Part shown: positions 6,491 to 9,923 of the stretch, one piece after another | Position numbering within the stretch: the stretch's first letter is position 1 | Layout of the letters: every line of letters starts with the position of its first letter | Assembly: GCA_020027805.1 (NCBI GenBank) | Contig: JAHKKQ010000144.1 | Span: forward strand, 1-9,923 | DNA: 9,923 bases | Reading direction: 5' to 3' | DNA from: Candidatus Dadabacteria bacterium | GTDB lineage: Bacteria; Desulfobacterota_D; UBA1144; Nemesobacterales; UBA2774 | Notes under the pieces: generated by a model | Databases searched by the model: none | What the model was told of the DNA's origin: nothing | The model's input: only the letters and a program-made list of their open reading frames with translations | Translations under genes and position numbers: made by a program

Positions 6491-6499
6491 AAATTGCAA

Positions 6500-7324
6500 A
6501 TGGCGAAGACAAAAACTACAAAGAAAGAGCTGCTCAAAGAATCGATCAAGCACATAGATATAAAGAAGATCGACGGCAAGCAGATTATCGACGCCTACCG
6601 CGGCATGTCCTTCTCTTCGAGAGACACGGCTAGGGCGGCCGACATATTCAACATGAACCTCGCAGACAAGAACGCCTCCGTGTGGCTCACTCTTGCGGGC
6701 TCAACTTCGGCCGGGGGCTGCATGCAGGTGTACGTGGACATGGTGAAGCACAACATGGTGGACGTCATCGTGGCCACGGGGGCTTCCATCGTGGACATGG
6801 ACTTTTTCGAGGCCCTCGGATACAAGCACTACGCGGGGACACCTCACATCGACGACGGCATGCTCAGGTCCCTGTACATCGACCGCATTTACGATACGTT
6901 CATCGACGAAGAAGACCTCCAGGCATGCGACAGAGCCGTAGCGAAAATAGCGGACACGCTCGAGCGGAGGCCCTATTCGTCCCGGGAATTCATATGGGAG
7001 ATGGGGAAATGGCTGACGAAGCACGCGAAGAAGAAAGATTCCCTCGTACAGGCAGCCTATGAGCGGAACGTGCCTATATTCTGCCCGGCGTTTACGGACT
7101 CATCGGCCGGGTTCGGCATGGTGTTCCATCAATGGAACAACCCCGACTCGCACGTGTCGATAGACAGCGCCAAGGATTTCCTCGAGCTCACGAAGATAAA
7201 GATCTCGTCCAAGGAGAGCGGCCTGTTCATGATCGGCGGAGGCGTGCCCAAGAACTTTGCCCAGGACACCGTCGTCGCGGCGGAGGTGCTCGGCTTCGAC
7301 GTGCCGGTGCATAAATACGCCTAA
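6500..7324 (+). CDS. Deoxyhypusine synthase-like protein, C-terminally truncated
   Basis: The protein belongs to the bacterial deoxyhypusine-synthase-like family, NAD-dependent enzymes that transfer an aminobutyl group between polyamines. Bacteria lack eIF5A, and bacterial homologues have been reported to make homospermidine, which suits the adjacent putrescine-forming aguBA genes. Matching blocks: YRGMSFSSRDTARAADI (33-49), LTLAGSTSAGG (63-73), VATGASIVDMDFFEALG (91-107), FCPAFTDSSAGFG (194-206) and GGGVPKNFAQDTVVAAEVLG (246-265). The family normally continues past HKYA with about 70-75 more residues (VQITVAD..., then a SWGK motif holding the catalytic lysine). Here TAA follows HKYA directly at residue 274, and no continuation is found in any frame before the next gene. 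Full-length relatives are about 340-350 residues. I therefore expect loss of deoxyhypusine/homospermidine synthase activity, or an assembly gap. It lies 195 bases after aguA behind its own promoter-like sequence, and converges on pgl. Confidence 0.88.
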   Translation: MAKTKTTKKELLKESIKHIDIKKIDGKQIIDAYRGMSFSSRDTARAADIFNMNLADKNASVWLTLAGSTSAGGCMQVYVDMVKHNMVDVIVATGASIVDMDFFEALGYKHYAGTPHIDDGMLRSLYIDRIYDTFIDEEDLQACDRAVAKIADTLERRPYSSREFIWEMGKWLTKHAKKKDSLVQAAYERNVPIFCPAFTDSSAGFGMVFHQWNNPDSHVSIDSAKDFLELTKIKISSKESGLFMIGGGVPKNFAQDTVVAAEVLGFDVPVHKYA

Positions 7325-7355
7325 GTGAGCGGCCGTATGAGGCAGCTTGCGCTTA
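7322..7355. terminator. Hairpin between convergent genes
   Basis: TAAGTGAGC (7322-7330) can pair with GCTTGCGCTTA (7345-7355), with a 2-base bulge and one G-U pair, and GCC/GGC (7332-7334, 7341-7343) closes an inner 6-base loop. It overlaps the TAA of the DHS-like gene and ends five bases before the pgl stop. Neither side has a proper T-run, so at best it is a weak two-way terminator. Confidence 0.3.
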
Positions 7356-7359
7356 TATT

Positions 7360-8094
7360 CTAAAGCCAGGGGGCGGCGGCCTTGTCGACGTACCATTCGA
7401 GAACGCCGTCCGTCGGGTGAACCATGGACGCCGGATAAGGCAGGGGATGCGAACCCCTGTTCAGTATCTCTCTCAAAACGGGCTCTTTATCGCTGCCGGC
7501 CACGAGGAACGAAACCCTCCGGGCGTTGTCAATCACCGGGAAAGTGATGCTCACCCTTTTCTGCCCCGTCTGGGGATGAGTGGCGACGACGCAAATCTTC
7601 TCCTTCTCTTTCAATGTCGGGGCTCCCGGAAATAAGGAAGCCGTATGCCCGTCCTCGCCCATTCCGAGGAGAATCCAGTCGAAACGCGGGAAGCCGTTCC
7701 CGCCGGGCGGGACATTGTCCTTTATCTCCCTCGCGTATCGTACCGCCTCTTCCCCGGGAGGGTTCTCGCCCAATACACGGCGTATATTTGCCTCGGGAAT
7801 CTTGATATGGGACAGGAGCGAGAGGTTCGTCATCTTAAAATTGCTCTCGTCGTTATCAGGCGAGACTGAGCGCTCGTCGCCCCAGAAAAAAACGACCTTG
7901 TCCCAGGGCAGACCGTCACGGTAGGGGGGCGAAGCGAGCACCTCGAAAAAGGCCTTCGGCGTGTGCCCCCCCGAAAGCGCAACTATCAAGGACTCACCCG
8001 ATGCCGCCTTCTCCACGAGGGCTTTCCTGAAATCCCCGGCAAGGCGGTTCGCCAGCCCCGTAATATCGTCGAAGAGGTAAATTTCCTTTTTCAT
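7360..8094 (-). CDS. pgl: 6-phosphogluconolactonase
   Basis: This 244-residue DevB-type cytosolic enzyme hydrolyses 6-phosphogluconolactone to 6-phosphogluconate, the second step of the oxidative pentose phosphate pathway. Family motifs are all present: ALSGGHTPKAFFEVL (39-53), FFWGDERSVSPDNDESNF (69-86), and GMGEDGHTASLFPG (144-157), whose DGH supplies the usual catalytic histidine. Length is typical, and the C-terminal EWYVDKAAA ending matches the family. AGGAG five bases before ATG 8094 supports the start. It lies 42 bases after zwf on the same strand, so it probably receives the Zwf product from the same transcript. A small perfect hairpin (CCGAG/CTCGG) sits in the gap. The gene converges with the truncated DHS-like gene, with 35 bases between stop codons. 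Confidence 0.95.
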   Translation of the reverse strand: MKKEIYLFDDITGLANRLAGDFRKALVEKAASGESLIVALSGGHTPKAFFEVLASPPYRDGLPWDKVVFFWGDERSVSPDNDESNFKMTNLSLLSHIKIPEANIRRVLGENPPGEEAVRYAREIKDNVPPGGNGFPRFDWILLGMGEDGHTASLFPGAPTLKEKEKICVVATHPQTGQKRVSITFPVIDNARRVSFLVAGSDKEPVLREILNRGSHPLPYPASMVHPTDGVLEWYVDKAAAPWL

Positions 8095-8116
8095 TTCATC
8101 TCCTGCGGCTCGTAAC

Positions 8117-8131
8117 CCGAGAAATCCTCGG
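8117..8131 (-). other. Small hairpin between zwf and pgl
   Basis: On the minus strand CCGAG and CTCGG flank a five-base loop (GATTT). With no T-run after it, this is not a terminator; it may shape mRNA stability between the two genes, or be chance. Confidence 0.25.
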
Positions 8132-8136
8132 ACCTC

Positions 8137-9675
8137 TTATTTAAGCTCGTAAAAATCCCCGTCCGTCGTCAGATGATCGCTCGGATACCTCCAGTCCTCC
8201 TCAGGAGAATCGAAGATGTGTCTCGCTTCGGAGGGGCCCCATGTGCCTGCGGGGTAACCGTAGAGCTTGACCTCGGGGTCGTCCTCCCACGCCTTGAGTA
8301 TGGGGTCGACGAACTTCCAGCACGCTTCCACTGCGTCGGCGCGGGCGTAGTGAGTGGCGTCGCCCGTAATGCAGTCGAGCAGCAGGCGTTCGTACGCCTC
8401 GGGGATGTAGGTGTCCGCGAGCTCGGAATAATGGAAGTCCATTCCGACCTCCTCGATATCGAACCCGGCCCCCGGCTTCTTCATCCCGAACCTGAGCAGT
8501 ATCCCCTCGTCGGGCTGTATGCGTATGATGAGCTGGTTTGGTTTTGCGGAGCACAGCTCCTCCTGTGTAAAAAGGTGATGCGGGGTCTTCTTGAATTCAA
8601 TGACGACCTCGCTCACGCGGGATGGGAGGCATTTTCCGGTGCGGAGGTAAAAGGGCACGCCGCCCCACCTCCAGTTGTCTATATATAGCTTAAGCGCGAC
8701 GAAGGTCTCGGTCATCGAATCGTGCGCGACGTCTTTCTCCTGCCTGTATCCGGGCAACTTCCTGCCGTTTATTACGGACTCCGTGTACTGGCCCCGTACG
8801 GCGCACTTGTCCACGTCGCCGGGCTTTATGGGTCTCAGCGACTGGAATATTTTAATAGACTCATTGCGGACATCCGTCGCGTCGAAGAATGACGGAGGCT
8901 CTATCGTAACCGTGCCAAGGACTTGAAGCAGGTGGTTCTGAATCATGTCCCTGAGCGCGCCGTAGTGGTCGTAGTACCCGCCCCGCTCCTCGACCCCGAT
9001 CGTTTCCGCGGCCGTGATCTCGACGCGGCTCACGTAATTCCTGTTCCAGAGGGGCTCGAAGATACCGTTCGAGAACCTGAGCGCGAAGATGTCCTGCACC
9101 GTCTCCTTGCCTAGATAATGGTCTATCCTGTATATCTGGTCTTCTTTAAAGATCCTCTGGAGGTCGCGGTTTAATTCCTGAGCGGACTCGAGGTCCCTGC
9201 CGAACGGCTTCTCTATGATGATGCGCCGCCAGGAGGAATCCTTGCCCTCTTTCTGTAGTCCTTTCTTCCCGAGATTCTTTCCGATAGCGGCGTATAAGCT
9301 CGGCGAAGTGGACAGGTAGAAAATATAATCGCCGCCCGTTTTCTCCGCGCTGTCGATCTTGGAAAGCTTATCCCTCAGGTCGTCGTAGTGGCTCACGTCA
9401 GTCGCATCCATGGCGAGGTAATAAACGTGCTTCGAGAACGGCTCCAGCTGTTTCTGTTCGGATTTTTTGATGCCCGCATACGTGGCTACGTCTTCTATAA
9501 TCTTTTTCCTGTACGCGTCGTCAGTGAACGGCGAACGGCTCGTGCCCAGTATTGCGAAATTTTTGGGAAGGAGCCCTTGCCGGAATAACGCATAGAGCGC
9601 GGGCATGAGCTTCCGTTTGGTCAAATCACCGGAGGCCCCGAATATCGCGATTATACAACTGTTGTCCTGTGCCAT
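8137..9675 (-). CDS. zwf: Glucose-6-phosphate 1-dehydrogenase
   Basis: This cytosolic enzyme oxidises glucose 6-phosphate to 6-phosphogluconolactone and usually reduces NADP, the entry step of the oxidative pentose phosphate pathway. The N-terminal nucleotide-binding motif FGASGDLTKRKLMPALY (12-28), EKPFGRDLESA (155-165), the active-site signature RIDHYLGKE (183-191) and RDMIQNHLLQ (242-251), whose His248 corresponds to the catalytic base of the family, are all present. The 512-residue length is slightly long but normal. Arg21 after the glycine loop is compatible with NADP use, though cofactor choice cannot be proved by eye. AGAGG about nine bases before ATG 9675 supports the start. It follows rpe after 82 bases with no clear terminator and precedes pgl by 42 bases, so the three look like one pentose-phosphate operon. 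Confidence 0.97.
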   Translation of the reverse strand: MAQDNSCIIAIFGASGDLTKRKLMPALYALFRQGLLPKNFAILGTSRSPFTDDAYRKKIIEDVATYAGIKKSEQKQLEPFSKHVYYLAMDATDVSHYDDLRDKLSKIDSAEKTGGDYIFYLSTSPSLYAAIGKNLGKKGLQKEGKDSSWRRIIIEKPFGRDLESAQELNRDLQRIFKEDQIYRIDHYLGKETVQDIFALRFSNGIFEPLWNRNYVSRVEITAAETIGVEERGGYYDHYGALRDMIQNHLLQVLGTVTIEPPSFFDATDVRNESIKIFQSLRPIKPGDVDKCAVRGQYTESVINGRKLPGYRQEKDVAHDSMTETFVALKLYIDNWRWGGVPFYLRTGKCLPSRVSEVVIEFKKTPHHLFTQEELCSAKPNQLIIRIQPDEGILLRFGMKKPGAGFDIEEVGMDFHYSELADTYIPEAYERLLLDCITGDATHYARADAVEACWKFVDPILKAWEDDPEVKLYGYPAGTWGPSEARHIFDSPEEDWRYPSDHLTTDGDFYELK

Positions 9676-9757
9676 CTTGCTTACCTCTCGATCTTATTAT
9701 TTGTATTTGCCGTTCATGATGCCAATCTTAACGCCTAAACCGTAACACCGGCGGGTC

Positions 9758-9923
9758 TCACCGTACACTGTCCAGCAGAGCTTTTATGTTATCACGGACG
9801 GAGGCTTTATTGTTATAGACGCTGGATCCCGCGACGAGCACGGTAGCCCCGGCGCGCACAACTTCAGGGGCTGTCTCGGTGTCGATACCGCCGTCGAGCC
9901 CTATCGGGACGTCGAGCCCCTTC
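9758..9923 (-). CDS. rpe: Ribulose-phosphate 3-epimerase, C-terminal fragment
   Basis: Only the last 54 codons plus TGA are in the window; the gene continues beyond the right edge. The sequence has the closing strands of a (beta/alpha)8 barrel: LDGGIDTETAPEVVRAGATV (residues 9-28 of the fragment) followed by LVAGSSVY. In ribulose-phosphate 3-epimerase the DGG aspartate is one of the two acid-base residues that bind the metal, and VAGS binds the phosphate. The enzyme interconverts ribulose 5-phosphate and xylulose 5-phosphate. Its position upstream of zwf and pgl on the same strand supports this over other phosphate-binding barrels such as hexulose-phosphate synthase. Confidence 0.85.
   Translation of the reverse strand, partial: KGLDVPIGLDGGIDTETAPEVVRAGATVLVAGSSVYNNKASVRDNIKALLDSVR

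Noticed and set aside
7100..7900. Long open frames on the strand opposite the DHS-like and pgl genes
   Set aside because: They lie wholly inside genes with strong family motifs and have arginine/histidine-rich sequences typical of shadow frames in G+C-rich DNA.

Overview
The window is a gene-dense stretch of ordinary bacterial chromosome. It has moderately high G+C, sigma70-like promoter hexamers, Shine-Dalgarno starts for several genes, and no phage, insertion-sequence, CRISPR, tRNA or rRNA signal. The enzyme set fits an uncultured Gram-negative lineage (Desulfobacterota- or Dadabacteria-like would fit). That placement is only an impression, because no marker gene is present.

Layout. (1) Positions 1-869, minus strand: a TauE/SafE-type membrane permease, followed 18 bases later by the start of a P-loop kinase-like protein cut by the window edge. 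(2) 870-1009: a divergent control region with a nested 57-base inverted repeat and two overlapping, oppositely facing promoter-like sequences. (3) 1010-2180, plus strand: an AzgA-type NCS2 purine permease whose last membrane region is broken; about 45 codons appear to be missing and the true C-terminus lies in another frame. (4) 2277-3980: a three-part redox protein (cyclic-nucleotide-binding-like domain, thioredoxin-like domain, thioredoxin-reductase-like flavoprotein) in which the reductase CxxC is replaced by AATA. (5) 3981-4341: a gene-free spacer. (6) 4342-7324: a polyamine module made of N-carbamoylputrescine amidase (aguB), agmatine deiminase (aguA), then, behind its own promoter-like sequence and a structured leader, a deoxyhypusine-synthase-like gene that stops before the catalytic-lysine region. 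(7) 7360-9923, minus strand: an oxidative pentose-phosphate cluster transcribed in the order rpe (partial), zwf, pgl.

How the genes work together. AguA and AguB convert agmatine to putrescine, and the DHS-like enzyme, if it were whole, would be expected to use putrescine or spermidine in an NAD-dependent aminobutyl transfer (homospermidine synthesis has been reported for bacterial DHS homologues). Zwf and Pgl make NADPH and 6-phosphogluconate, and Rpe works further down the same pathway. The flavoprotein is a plausible but unproven NADPH consumer.

I found no wholly new system. The observations most worth following are two independent C-terminal losses (AzgA and the DHS-like gene) among otherwise intact genes, the CxxC-less sensor-reductase fusion, and two structured leaders next to promoter-like sequences.
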